Source: Paenibacillus tundrae
GTDB lineage: Bacteria; Bacillota; Bacilli; Paenibacillales; Paenibacillaceae
DNA length: 64,000 nucleotides
Direction: 5' to 3'
NCBI RefSeq assembly: GCF_036884255.1
Contig: NZ_CP145605.1
Location: 6,323,001 to 6,387,000, forward strand
Shown: positions 16,543-25,250 of the stretch, one piece after another
Layout of the letters: every line of letters starts with the position of its first letter
Numbering within the stretch: position 1 is the first letter of the stretch
Notes under the pieces: model-generated
Database searches by the model: none
The model's input: the letters and a program-made list of their open reading frames with translations, nothing else
What the model was told of the DNA's origin: nothing
Translations under genes and position numbers: made by a program

Positions 16543-17604
16543 TTAGTTATTCTCGCCGTTCTCCGCTTCCCAACGTGCAATTTCCTTGCGTACGATTGGA
16601 GCAACCTCTTTACCCAACAGCTCAATCGCACGCATAACCTCATTATGCGGCATTGTGCCGAGTGGGGTGTGCAGCATGAAGCGAGTGATGCCCACTTCTT
16701 TGCGCAGGTAGATGATTTTCTGAGCTACGGTTTCCACGTCGCCCACGTACAATGCGCCTTCCAGACTACGCGCCGCATCAAACGTTGCCCGGCTGTAATG
16801 CCCCCAGCCACGTTCGCGTCCCAGCATGTTCATCACCGCTTGTGCTGGTGGGAAGAATTTCTCTACCGCTTCATCCATCGTATCTGCAATAAAGCCATGA
16901 GAGTGAGAAGCAACAGTCAGTTTCGATGCGTCATGCCCTGCATGAGCAGCTGCCTTCTTGTACAGCTGTACCAATGGTGCGAATTGCACTGGACGACCAC
17001 CAATAATAGCAAGCACCAGTGGTAAGCCGAGCAGCCCTGCACGAACAACGGATTCTTGGTTACCGCCACTGCCGATCCATACCGGTAGTTTCTCCTGTAC
17101 CGGGCGTGGATAGATGCCCAGGTTGTTGAAGGAAGGACGGTGTTTGCCTTCCCAGGTTACTTTTTCCGAATCGCGCAATTTCAGCAATAGATCCAGTTTC
17201 TCGTCAAACAACTCGTCGTAATCGTTCAGATCATAACCGAACAATGGGAAGGATTCGATAAATGATCCCCGTCCAGCCATAATCTCTGCACGACCATTCG
17301 AAATGCCGTCCAGTGTTGCAAAATCCTGAAATACCCGTACCGGATCATCCGATGATAATACCGTTACTGCACTTGTCAGCCGAATGTTCTTCGTCTGTGA
17401 AGCTGCTGCTGCCAAAATAACAGCAGGTGATGAAGCGGCATAATCAACACGATGGTGTTCACCTACGCCGTATACATCCAGTCCCACCTCATCTGCCAAC
17501 ACAATTTCCTCAACTACGTCGCGAATCCGCTGTGCATGACTGATTAATTCTCCTGTATTTACATCCGGGTTCGTCTCCACAAATGTACTGATTCCGATTT
17601 CCAT
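16543..17604 (-). CDS. LLM-class flavin-dependent oxidoreductase
   Basis: 353-residue TIM-barrel flavoprotein of the bacterial luciferase-like monooxygenase group. Family features are YGVGEHHR near residue 45, LTSAVTVLSSDDPVRVFQDFATLDGISNGR, and MAGRGSF with IGSGGNQESV around the flavin phosphate. It probably uses FMNH2 with O2 or another acceptor. The start has GGGAGG upstream. It stands alone between two terminators, giving no substrate clue. Such genes are often regulated by redox or electrophile stress but no site is visible here. Confidence 0.88.
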   Translation of the reverse strand: MEIGISTFVETNPDVNTGELISHAQRIRDVVEEIVLADEVGLDVYGVGEHHRVDYAASSPAVILAAAASQTKNIRLTSAVTVLSSDDPVRVFQDFATLDGISNGRAEIMAGRGSFIESFPLFGYDLNDYDELFDEKLDLLLKLRDSEKVTWEGKHRPSFNNLGIYPRPVQEKLPVWIGSGGNQESVVRAGLLGLPLVLAIIGGRPVQFAPLVQLYKKAAAHAGHDASKLTVASHSHGFIADTMDEAVEKFFPPAQAVMNMLGRERGWGHYSRATFDAARSLEGALYVGDVETVAQKIIYLRKEVGITRFMLHTPLGTMPHNEVMRAIELLGKEVAPIVRKEIARWEAENGENN

Positions 17605-17701
17605 GGTCTGTTCCTCCCTGTTATGAAGCGATCCGTCATCTATCTAACCTATTGTAAGTAGATCACCTTTTGTAATATGTCTTAATATTGAACTATTTTG
17701 A

Positions 17702-17750
17702 GAAAAAAAACAAGTACCCTCTGTCTCCAGCGGGCACTTTTCTTATTTTT
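17702..17750. terminator. Terminator between methyltransferase and LLM oxidoreductase genes
   Basis: AAGTACCC (17712-17719) pairs with GGGCACTT (17732-17739) with one mismatch; an A run precedes and T-rich sequence follows. On the minus strand it ends the methyltransferase transcript. Confidence 0.65.
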
Positions 17751-17797
17751 TCTATATTCATAGCTTGCTTATACGTATTTCCAACGTTAATTGGGTT

Positions 17798-18610
17798 CTA
17801 CTTTTTCCTCCCGATGTACAACAGATGTGAAGAGATGCCCAAGATCGACGGGTCTTTCGCCGCTTCAATCATATAACCGATCAGTTCATCATATTCGCCG
17901 CGATCCCGCCAGTATTGTTGCTGCTCATCTGTGAGCATGGCACCTAGGCTGGATGAACCAATTAACGCTTCTGTCGCGAAGCCATGCTGTTCCAAGAACG
18001 GGGTGACCTCCTGAATGTTGAAGTAGTAGGCTCCCGTAAATCGTCCCTTATCCTGATGATCGAATATTCCCTTTTCTACAAAAGAACGGATCGCTCCCAT
18101 ATGATCGTTCGGCCTCCATTGCTGCGGTGAGCGTAGCGAATTAATACTCATGCGCATTCGGCTTTGCATCGCGATGTACACCACGCCTCCCCGTTTGGTC
18201 ACCCGATGCAACTCCTGTACAGCCGCCGCTCGCTCCGCCTCGGTCTGTAGATGATATAATGGCCCCAGCATGAGAGATGCATCATAAGTTTCGTCCGCGA
18301 TACCTGAGAGCGAAGTTGCATCCAGCACATGGAATCCATCAAATTGCTGCATCAAGCCGAGCTCCTGCGCCTTCTGCTGTGCAATATCCACCGATACTGG
18401 TGTCAGATCAGACAAAGTAACGCGATACCCCAACTTAGCCAGCTCCATGGCATATTTCCCTGGCCCAGCACCATTATCGAGAATACAACCGCCAGCCGGA
18501 AGATGCTCCTTGATGTAATGCATATTGACGATGAATTCAAACGGTTCTCGTTCCAGCCTTCCCCACTCATCGAAACCTGAATAGTAATCAATAATACGCT
18601 CTCTCTTCAT
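17798..18610 (-). CDS. Class I SAM-dependent methyltransferase under a T-box leader
   Basis: 270 residues. Motif I is CILDNGAGPGKYAMELAKLG (about 41-60), the acidic strand-2 end is VTLSDLTP, and YDASLMLGPLYHL is the usual post-II region. It is a small-molecule methyltransferase of unknown substrate. A T-box leader with its own promoter lies 45-410 nt upstream and no other gene stands between, so expression should rise when the cognate tRNA is uncharged. That points to amino-acid metabolism or starvation response. Weak ribosome site (GGTGG). The protein family is secure, the physiological role is not. Confidence 0.85.
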   Translation of the reverse strand: MKRERIIDYYSGFDEWGRLEREPFEFIVNMHYIKEHLPAGGCILDNGAGPGKYAMELAKLGYRVTLSDLTPVSVDIAQQKAQELGLMQQFDGFHVLDATSLSGIADETYDASLMLGPLYHLQTEAERAAAVQELHRVTKRGGVVYIAMQSRMRMSINSLRSPQQWRPNDHMGAIRSFVEKGIFDHQDKGRFTGAYYFNIQEVTPFLEQHGFATEALIGSSSLGAMLTDEQQQYWRDRGEYDELIGYMIEAAKDPSILGISSHLLYIGRKK

Positions 18611-18654
18611 CCCTTAGCCACCTACCCTTTTCTGAATATATAGGTCAAAGAAAA

Positions 18655-19019
18655 GCAAAAAACCTGCCGCCTCAGCTAAGAGGCGACAGGTTAGACCTTC
18701 GCGGTACCACTCTTCTTCATCCATGACAGGATGCACCGAATACATATGAATCTGTCATAGAATCTCAGCATCTGATCACGGTGATGAACCGTCAGGATCT
18801 ACAGTTAGCTTGGCTGTACGCTAAGATCCATAGCCTTAGCATGACCCTAGCCTGTGCCTAAGCATGGACATAAACTGCTTACACACCCTTCGATCCTGCC
18901 ACTCACAGGCGAGTTGGGAACGGGCTGGACTGCCTCACACCACTTGCGACAGTTCTCTGAGACCAACCATAATCCTTAGTACTCCTGATCATCGTGTTTA
19001 TCGTTTAGACCATTAAATT
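18655..19019 (-). promoter_or_regulatory. T-box riboswitch, probably leucine (CUC specifier)
   Basis: On the minus strand the 14-nt T-box AGAGTGGTACCGCG lies at 18700-18713. A strong terminator follows: AACCTG..CGCCTC pairs with GAGGCG..CAGGTT (18661-18692), then six T. The upstream 280 nt carry Stem I marks: a GA/TGA kink-turn flanking CAGG/CCTG, the AGTA loop-E strand, and CAGAGAAC...GTGGTGTGAGG in the distal region. In the specifier loop the triplet next to the lower helix reads CUC (plus 18911-18913) followed by G, indicating tRNA-Leu. The UGGU of the T-box fits a tRNA with discriminator A, as expected for Leu. The specifier is my manual fold; a one-step shift would change it. Confidence 0.88.
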
Positions 19020-19025
19020 CTAGCC

Positions 19026-19055
19026 AGTATAATTCAACCATATATTTCCTGTCAA
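19026..19055 (-). promoter_or_regulatory. SigA-type promoter of the T-box leader
   Basis: On the minus strand TTGACA (19050-19055) and TATACT (19026-19031) are spaced by 18 bp, placing transcription start near 19019 and including the complete T-box. The -35 box contains the TGA stop codon of the DUF4179 gene. Confidence 0.75.
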
Positions 19056-20719
19056 TGTTTTTTCGTTCTCTCTTGCAACTGAACTGATACTTTGCGTTCA
19101 GGCTCCTCTGTGCTATACGCCCAAGGGTATACGGTTGCCGTATCGGATGTGTATTGCTTGTATTGATCAATGCCCTTGTTATCGCCATAACCGGAGAATT
19201 GAACCTTGGACATTTTGCCGTAGTTTCGTTTTCCGTTCTCGATCATATATGTCTGATTCACCCCGCCAAACTGAGGATCGTCGCTGTATCGCTCCACGTA
19301 TAGATCCCCGTCTTTGCGATAATATGTCCAATGAACAACGTAACCCCCGAGCACGGTATCCAATTGTTGTGGCTTCTCACTGATCTGTGTCAACGTAACT
19401 GGCTCAAACTCACCGTGGAATCGGTTGATTTTGTGACTGGCGATCAAGGTGATCGGGGTGTCCTGATTCACTTCCATACCCGGCGTTATTTCAAAACGAA
19501 GCTCCGTTTCATACTCCAGGCCACTGTTCATCAACCCACCGTGCAACGTCGCTCCCTCCACATCCAGTGTGTAATTCACATAGGGTAATGACATGTATTT
19601 CTCCTGGTGACTAATAATCACTCTGATCTGTGTAGGGGTAATAATAGCTTCTTTGATTAGCGCTCCTTCGAGCAGACCTTCCATAGGTAAATTCAGTGCT
19701 CTTGTACTCGTTCCACTGAGCATCTCCGTCTTATCCAACTGGATGTCGATGGTGAAGGCTTGATCCACCTGACTTTCCTGTCTATTATAAGCCAGCACAT
19801 AGGATGCAGCCGATTGCTTCAACGTCTCTAGGCTATAGTACTGCTCTGCTGTGTATTCGCCATGATCGCCCGGTGTACCAAAGACACCTCCGGTGCTTTC
19901 CTTGATTACATTTCCATCATGATCGTAGATAATCACCTGTGGGAAGGCATAGTCACGAACCTCAGGTTGCCCAAAAGTCAGAGACGTCGACAACATCACC
20001 TGATTTTGCTTGTCATTGAACGCACTCACTTCTAACGTTCCCAGACCATCCTTATCGATGTTGAAGGTCTGCACATCCTTTTGCAACGGATCGATGGTAA
20101 GTGGAGCCTCTGTAGGAACTAACATCTGAATGCCGCCCACGGTAAAGTGAACATCTGCAAGCTTGCCTTGGGGTGTCCACTCGGTCTCAAAGTATCCCTT
20201 AAACTTGCTTTCATCTGAGTCATATACATGGTTATACCTGCCCTCAATCAGCTTGCCATCCTCGCCCTGAAGACCGATAGAGGAGAACTCGATGTTGTCG
20301 CCCGTATACTTCCCCGGATCAAGTGTATACAAGATGACAGTACGGTTATCATCTGTAAAAGCAGTATCCAGCGTCAACGTTACTCCGTCTAACGTCATCG
20401 ACTGGTCAAGCTGCTGTCCAAGCTCCATCTGTAAAGCATGCTGAATCCCACTTCTGCCATCCAGAAGATCATCCCAGTTATAATGAACTGCGGCATATAC
20501 TGGTGTTGCCAACAACACAACTGCGGCTGTTCCAACCAGGACCGTCTTCTTGAATTGTATACGTCGTCCTGCGTATTCCCTGGTTCCTGACACATGTAAT
20601 GCGGGACAACGTTCTTGATCCTGGCTAATCTGATTCCACATTGCATCAAAATCAGGATAAGAGATATCTTTATCATTTTTCAGATGATGAGACAATAGAT
20701 TTTCTGTACTTTTCACCAT
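19052..20719 (-). CDS. DUF4179 protein, probable ECF anti-sigma factor
   Basis: 555 residues. A short cytoplasmic N-terminus (YPDFDAMWNQISQDQER) is followed by one membrane segment at about 58-78 (TVLVGTAAVVLLATPVYAAV). A long extracellular region follows whose first part matches DUF4179 (LDGVTLTLDTAFTDDNRTVILYTL). Such proteins are encoded after ECF sigma factors in Bacillales and are thought to hold the sigma at the membrane. Its start lies inside the sigma gene (47-nt overlap), so translation is coupled. Its stop codon sits in the -35 box of the T-box promoter and no terminator separates the two units. Confidence 0.8.
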   Translation of the reverse strand: MVKSTENLLSHHLKNDKDISYPDFDAMWNQISQDQERCPALHVSGTREYAGRRIQFKKTVLVGTAAVVLLATPVYAAVHYNWDDLLDGRSGIQHALQMELGQQLDQSMTLDGVTLTLDTAFTDDNRTVILYTLDPGKYTGDNIEFSSIGLQGEDGKLIEGRYNHVYDSDESKFKGYFETEWTPQGKLADVHFTVGGIQMLVPTEAPLTIDPLQKDVQTFNIDKDGLGTLEVSAFNDKQNQVMLSTSLTFGQPEVRDYAFPQVIIYDHDGNVIKESTGGVFGTPGDHGEYTAEQYYSLETLKQSAASYVLAYNRQESQVDQAFTIDIQLDKTEMLSGTSTRALNLPMEGLLEGALIKEAIITPTQIRVIISHQEKYMSLPYVNYTLDVEGATLHGGLMNSGLEYETELRFEITPGMEVNQDTPITLIASHKINRFHGEFEPVTLTQISEKPQQLDTVLGGYVVHWTYYRKDGDLYVERYSDDPQFGGVNQTYMIENGKRNYGKMSKVQFSGYGDNKGIDQYKQYTSDTATVYPWAYSTEEPERKVSVQLQERTKKH

Positions 20720-21230
20720 ACACTTCCCCTTTCTGGTGGAGCTTTCTGGCCTTTTCCCATTTCTTTCGTAATAGCCGTAGCCCTTTATACACTCTGGATT
20801 TCACCGTTCCGATCGGCACTTCTAGAATCTCGGCAGCTTCTGACAAACTCAGTTCATTCACATACCGCAACAATATAGCTGAACGTATCTTCTCGGGTAA
20901 TTCATGAATCCATTGTTTCCACGCTTCCGATTCCTCTAGTTGTTCCATTGCCTGATCTGCGGAATGAGCTGTGGTCTGCGCTGTGAGCATAAACTGCTTC
21001 TTCTCCCGCTCTTTAGCAGAGCGCTTCTTCTTCAGAAAGTTAAGACAATGGTTTACCGTGATTCTCATCAACCACGTCTTCATATATTCAACCTTTCTCC
21101 AGTCCTGCCGAAATACGGTGATGAACACATCGTGGCACACGTCCTCCGCATCCTGCGCATGATGGAGCATGTAATAACAGGTGCGGTACACATCCTTGTT
21201 GTACATCTCGAACAATTCTTTATCGCTCAC
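20673..21230 (-). CDS. ECF sigma-70 family RNA polymerase sigma factor
   Basis: 185 residues with sigma region 2 (ELFEMYNKDVYRTCYYMLHHAQDAEDVCHDVFITVF) and region 4 (LPEKIRSAILLRYVNELSLSEAAEILEVPIGTVKSRVYKGL). TTG at 21278 is the first in-frame start, but GGAGG lies 7 nt before the GTG at 21230, and the resulting start MSDKELFEMY fits family length. It overlaps the anti-sigma-like gene by 47 nt. The inducing signal and regulon are unknown; ECF operons often autoregulate, but I could not single out a -35/-10 pair upstream. Confidence 0.9.
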   Translation of the reverse strand: MSDKELFEMYNKDVYRTCYYMLHHAQDAEDVCHDVFITVFRQDWRKVEYMKTWLMRITVNHCLNFLKKKRSAKEREKKQFMLTAQTTAHSADQAMEQLEESEAWKQWIHELPEKIRSAILLRYVNELSLSEAAEILEVPIGTVKSRVYKGLRLLRKKWEKARKLHQKGEVYGEKYRKSIVSSSEK

Positions 21231-21317
21231 AATCCACCCTCCTTTCTGTACTTCTGCCTGCTTCAAATCTATAGACAAAGCCCTGCTTGGAAAGGTTCAT
21301 TTTTTATTGACGTGTCT

Positions 21318-21375
21318 AATAACAAAAAAAGAACATTCAGTTCGCACAATATGCGAAATTGAACATTCTTTTACA
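21318..21375 (-). terminator. Terminator of the YjdM-like gene
   Basis: Interrupted hairpin: AAAGAA/TTCTTT, TTCA/TGAA and TTCGCA/TGCGAA in register, with an A run on the left giving T residues on the minus strand. It lies about 50 bp after the YjdM-like stop and about 90 bp before the sigma start. Confidence 0.7.
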
Positions 21376-21424
21376 TACTACATCTTTCTTAGAGGTCGTT
21401 ACTACGGCTCAGACTACCATATAA

Positions 21425-21766
21425 CTAGATTTTCTTTACAAATTCGGACTTGAGCTTCATCGCACCTAGGCTATCGATTTTGCAATCAATATCATGATCT
21501 CCGTCGATCAGACGGATATTCTTCACCTTGGTGCCCTGCTTCACGACGAGTGAGCTGCCTTTCACCTTCAGGTCTTTGATGACCGTTACCGTATCACCAT
21601 CATTCAGCACATTTCCGTTCGCATCCCGCACAACTTTGCTATCCTCTGTATTCTCGTTCTCAGCATCCAAAGACCATTCATGAGCACATTCTGGACAAAC
21701 CAACAAGTTGCCGTCCTCGTAAGTGTACTCGGAATTACATTTCGGGCAATTAGGCAAATTCGACAT
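21425..21766 (-). CDS. YjdM/PhnA-like zinc-ribbon protein
   Basis: 113-residue soluble protein. The N-terminus NLPNCPKCNSEYTYEDGNLLVCPECAHEW is a four-Cys zinc ribbon, and the C-terminal VVRDANGNVLNDGDTVTVIKDLKVKGSS is the small beta domain typical of YjdM (formerly PhnA). Despite the old name, a role in phosphonate use is not established. An in-frame ATG-equivalent at 21784 is possible, but GGAGAG lies 10 nt before the ATG at 21766, matching the family start MSNLPNCPKC. Monocistronic. Confidence 0.9.
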   Translation of the reverse strand: MSNLPNCPKCNSEYTYEDGNLLVCPECAHEWSLDAENENTEDSKVVRDANGNVLNDGDTVTVIKDLKVKGSSLVVKQGTKVKNIRLIDGDHDIDCKIDSLGAMKLKSEFVKKI

Positions 21767-21789
21767 ATGTATTAAACTCTCCATTCTTA

Positions 21790-21970
21790 AAGTGCGTGTT
21801 CAAAAAGGGCGGTTTTCAGTACCGAGAAGATGGGATGAAGATAGAAATGGAGTAGCAGAGCGTAGGCAAAACTACGTGAGCAACGGACATTTCGGCTGAA
21901 TCCCATATTCGACGCTGAGATGCCGACAGGCATCCTTCGTAATCAAAAGCGGACTTTTTGAACAACCTCT
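21790..21970. repeat. Full-length intergenic repeat (about 180 bp) with inverted ends
   Basis: It begins AAGTGCGTGTTCAAAAAG and ends CTTTTTGAACAACCTCT, so GTTCAAAAAG at the left is the inverse of CTTTTTGAAC at the right. The interior contains TTCGGCTGAATCCCATATTC followed by GACGCTGAGATGCCGACAGG. A 3' half copy is at 56851-56926 and minimal end-to-end copies at 44962-45003 and 25087-25115. It has no coding frame. A MITE-like or structured RNA repeat is the best description. Confidence 0.8.
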
Positions 21971-22216
21971 TATATTGGCTTCCTCGCAAGTATAAGGGAT
22001 TAAGCTACAGTCTTCCACCTAGATATGCCTTATACCCAAAGTAAACTCACCGAATTTAAACCAAATTTAAGGTTCAATCATCCCTTACATTAAGGGTATC
22101 GCTTTAACATATAACTATCCAGCACAACATGCTGAGCAACAATTTTACGAAGCTTTCCCCATTGAGGGTCACATACACAGATCTATCTATATTACGTTAT
22201 AAAGGAGTTCTCTCAC
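21971..22216. other. Leader of the VanZ/RDD gene
   Basis: No reading frame. GTATAAGG (21990-21997) and CCTTATAC (22028-22035) form an 8-bp inverted repeat with a 30-nt loop; the rest is AT-rich and probably holds the promoter. No riboswitch core was recognised. Confidence 0.4.
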
Positions 22217-23368
22217 ATGTCTTCCTATGTATTTCCTGTACAGGCGGCATTGGCTATCTTTGTCGTCATGTCCATGTTCCTGCTTGTTCCGTGGCTGATC
22301 TACGGTTATCGCAAAGACGGCTTTTTTAGCTGGTCTCGCTTTCTCGTTAGCTTTTCGTTTATCTTCTACATTCTGGCTGCCTACTGTCTCGTTATCCTTC
22401 CTTTGCCATCCACACGAAACACCTGTGCGCAGCAAGCGGCTGATACGATCTATTACAACCTTGTCCCGTTCACGTTTGTGAAGGACATTATGCGAGAGAC
22501 ACCCATCGTATGGTCACAGCCCTCCACCTATCTCGGTATGATTCAGGGTAGAGCATTCTTGCAGGTTTTGTTTAATATTCTACTGCTTATGCCGCTGGGT
22601 GTTTACCTTCGGTACTTCTTACAAAAAAGATCTTACTGGAAAGTTGCCCTGTTCGGGGGATTCGGACTATCCCTATTCTTCGAACTAACGCAGCTCACGG
22701 GACTCTACGGTTATTACACCTGTCCTTACCGTCTGTTTGATGTGGATGATCTGTTAGCCAACACGTCAGGCGCGGTACTTGGATATCTCGTTGCTCCCAT
22801 TCTACTGGCGCTGTTTCCTTCACGGGCAAGCATCCAGGCGAAAAGCGAACAGATTGTGGAGCAGAACCGCGTATATCCTGTGGCAAAATTGCTCGCAATA
22901 ATGATTGATGGGATCGTGGTTGTATTTATCGCCAATGTGATGTCGATCTTCACCGATGCTAATGTAATCAACGATGTGTTGAACACCTCCATAGGTATGT
23001 TTATTGTATTGTTCTGTGTTCCATGGCTGCGAAACGGAGTAACTCCAGGCTCAGTCATCCTGAAGTTCCGTTATGTTAATCAACAAACGGGTGAACCTGC
23101 GTATACCTCTATATTCAAAAGGTTCATTGCACTCTACGTTCCGTGGCTGTCATTTGCAATCATTCGGTTAGTTAACGACTATGCCTTCCAAAATACGCAT
23201 GACGGGCTGCTTCAGCCTTATCTAATCTGGCTGTCTGTCGGGATGGTTATCCTGTACATGATCGTTTCGTTGATCCTCATCATTCATGTACTCATGGTGC
23301 TGTTCTCTGGAGGCAAACGTTCCTTCTACTTTGACGAGGTATCCCATACACGCGCCTCTAGGAAATAG
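22217..23368 (+). CDS. VanZ-like protein with C-terminal RDD membrane domain
   Basis: 383 residues. The first half is a VanZ domain: several TM segments, with LVPFTF, NILLLMPLGVYLRYF, FFELTQLTG and a VDDLLANTSGAVLGY motif. VanZ-family proteins give low-level resistance to teicoplanin in some bacteria. The second half (about 215-365) is an RDD domain with three TM segments and conserved charged residues. The fusion is common in Bacillales and its role is unknown; cell-envelope function is inferred. Ribosome site AAGGAG is 11 nt upstream. Monocistronic with a strong terminator. Confidence 0.82.
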   Translation: MSSYVFPVQAALAIFVVMSMFLLVPWLIYGYRKDGFFSWSRFLVSFSFIFYILAAYCLVILPLPSTRNTCAQQAADTIYYNLVPFTFVKDIMRETPIVWSQPSTYLGMIQGRAFLQVLFNILLLMPLGVYLRYFLQKRSYWKVALFGGFGLSLFFELTQLTGLYGYYTCPYRLFDVDDLLANTSGAVLGYLVAPILLALFPSRASIQAKSEQIVEQNRVYPVAKLLAIMIDGIVVVFIANVMSIFTDANVINDVLNTSIGMFIVLFCVPWLRNGVTPGSVILKFRYVNQQTGEPAYTSIFKRFIALYVPWLSFAIIRLVNDYAFQNTHDGLLQPYLIWLSVGMVILYMIVSLILIIHVLMVLFSGGKRSFYFDEVSHTRASRK

Positions 23369-23414
23369 GTATTGTGTGTTCTATCCGAGCTAGTCTCCAT
23401 CATGATGTATAACG

Positions 23415-23458
23415 AAAGGCGACTTCCATTCAATCGTACATGGAAGTCGCCTTTATTC
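23415..23458. terminator. Bidirectional terminator after the VanZ/RDD and carboxylesterase genes
   Basis: A perfect 15-bp stem (AAAGGCGACTTCCAT, 23415-23429, with 23440-23454), 10-nt loop, T-rich after on the plus strand and A-rich before. Confidence 0.85.
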
Positions 23459-23575
23459 TTGTTTCAACCTAGCTGCCCTGTAAATATGAGAATTCAAATA
23501 TGCACCGCGGTGTTCATACCCTTGGGGAAAATAGGATAAAGAACTTCGTTATACCACGTTATATCCGTTATACCT

Positions 23576-25033
23576 TTATAGACCTAGTAACTCCCGCTTA
23601 GACGCTTCAGGATCATGCACAATTTCAATCTCATGGTTGAAAATTAACGTTGCGCGATCCTGTTTATATGCAGGCCAAGCTATGCCCGCCGTCTCTGGCT
23701 TACCGTGCTTGGCAAAGGAAATCCAGGCATCCTGTACCTTGAGTGCAAGCTCTGCTGCTGCCTCGTCCGGCTCGGCATTCATGAATTTCAATACAGGTAA
23801 TGTATTGAACACGAAGAACATTTCAATACTGTGAATGGCTCTTTTTAACAATGGATGCTCTGGCATCACCCAATCGAAGCGATACATCCAGACGGGTGCG
23901 TGCTTTTGCTGAGCTGCCGCATACTGCAACGATGAGCGCCAGAAGAAGAGATCCGTCATCACCTGAGCTTGGCCATCCGCCGTTTTGGGATAACGATCTG
24001 CAATCGCCACACGGTTCTCCAGATCTGGTGCCATAAAGTCCACACCTTGTACCATATCAATCTCGGGTGAGAAAGGCACATGTGGCTGGATAAATAGCGC
24101 ACCTTCATGCAGTGTTGTTCCAATTAATACCGGAATGTCCTGCGCGAAACCTACGTTCACCGCTTCAAGAGGAGCCTGGGGTAGGGTATTGCCATCCAGT
24201 ACAGGCTGGAATAACAGAGCCATCCCAGCACCGATCTGCTGTTTAAGGGTCTGACCTGCTGCGATAATCTCCTCTGCCGAAATAGTTCTCAGTTTTTGCA
24301 GATTGTCTGGCTCAACGCCAAGAATCTTCAACATCCCCTCACGCATCGCAGATGCTTGTTCTGCAGTTATGAACTGTGAAGCTCCACTTTGCATGATGGC
24401 ACGGTTAAACAATCCTTTAGCCGCAGGTATAGCCATTAGAGCTGCGATACTCATGCTACCTGCCGATTCTCCGAATACCGTAACATTGTTCGCATCCCCG
24501 CCAAACGTCGAGATATTGTCCTTCACCCACTGTAGAGCTGCCGCCTGATCAAGCAGACCTGCATTCGTTACATAGGACTCACCGAGTGGAGCCATATGCA
24601 GGAAACCGAGTGGTCCGAGTCGGTAGTTGATGGTGACAACGATAACATCGCCTCTATGAGCCAATTGTGTCCCATCGTACATCGGCTGACTGCCTGAGCC
24701 CGATACGAATGAGCCCCCATGAATCCATACCATAACCGGTAGAGGATTAGTGCTTTCTTTTTCCGGTGCCCAGATGTTCAGATATAGACTGTCTTCTGAT
24801 TCCACTGGCCGTTGCCCACCTGTCCAATCTGATTCGTGGCGAGGCTGTATATTCTCAGGCCCAAATTGTGTAGCCTGTCTGATTCCATCCCATGATTCCG
24901 GTGGTACTGGCGCTTGAAAACGCAACTCCCCTACTGGCGGTTTGGCATACGGGATACCTTTCCACACACGTGTACCATGCAAAAGCTCGCCTTGAACTGT
25001 ACCATACTTCGTTTCAACTTGAAGTTCTCTCAT
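23576..25033 (-). CDS. Carboxylesterase/lipase family protein (type B, PnbA-like)
   Basis: 485-residue alpha/beta hydrolase. Signature elements are GIPYAKPPVGELRF, EDSLYLNIWAP, the oxyanion loop HGGSFVSGSG and the nucleophile elbow FGESAGSMS. The length equals Bacillus p-nitrobenzyl esterase. No signal peptide is visible, so it acts in the cytosol on unknown esters. The frame is open up to 25129, but that extension runs through a copy of the intergenic repeat. The ATG at 25033 begins the family-typical MRELQVETKYGTVQGE and has GGAGAGG upstream. Confidence 0.9.
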   Translation of the reverse strand: MRELQVETKYGTVQGELLHGTRVWKGIPYAKPPVGELRFQAPVPPESWDGIRQATQFGPENIQPRHESDWTGGQRPVESEDSLYLNIWAPEKESTNPLPVMVWIHGGSFVSGSGSQPMYDGTQLAHRGDVIVVTINYRLGPLGFLHMAPLGESYVTNAGLLDQAAALQWVKDNISTFGGDANNVTVFGESAGSMSIAALMAIPAAKGLFNRAIMQSGASQFITAEQASAMREGMLKILGVEPDNLQKLRTISAEEIIAAGQTLKQQIGAGMALLFQPVLDGNTLPQAPLEAVNVGFAQDIPVLIGTTLHEGALFIQPHVPFSPEIDMVQGVDFMAPDLENRVAIADRYPKTADGQAQVMTDLFFWRSSLQYAAAQQKHAPVWMYRFDWVMPEHPLLKRAIHSIEMFFVFNTLPVLKFMNAEPDEAAAELALKVQDAWISFAKHGKPETAGIAWPAYKQDRATLIFNHEIEIVHDPEASKRELLGL

Positions 25034-25086
25034 GCCGCTTCTACTTCCTCTCCATGGATAGGTTAAACTAACATATAAAAGATTTT

Positions 25087-25115
25087 TCAAAAAGTAAGCT
25101 TCTGAACACGCACTT
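25087..25115. repeat. Minimal copy of the TGCGTGTTCAAAAA repeat
   Basis: On the minus strand AAGTGCGTGTTCAGAAG is followed after 3 nt by CTTTTTGAA, the two ends of the full repeat fused with almost no interior. It lies in the 5' untranslated region of the carboxylesterase gene. Confidence 0.6.
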
Positions 25116-25250
25116 GAAGTGATTCGCATGTGTATCTATTTGAGTATAAATCGTTGGCATACCCATTTACAACTTTACCCAATCTCCGCTATTCTACTAC
25201 GTTTCACGTGGAACTTTCTTCTTCTAACTTGATCTCTCTGTCGACATGTC

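Noticed and set aside
17688..17876. 62-codon plus-strand frame with hydrophobic stretches
   Set aside because: Starts just before and reads through the terminator, then overlaps the methyltransferase 3' end; no ribosome site.
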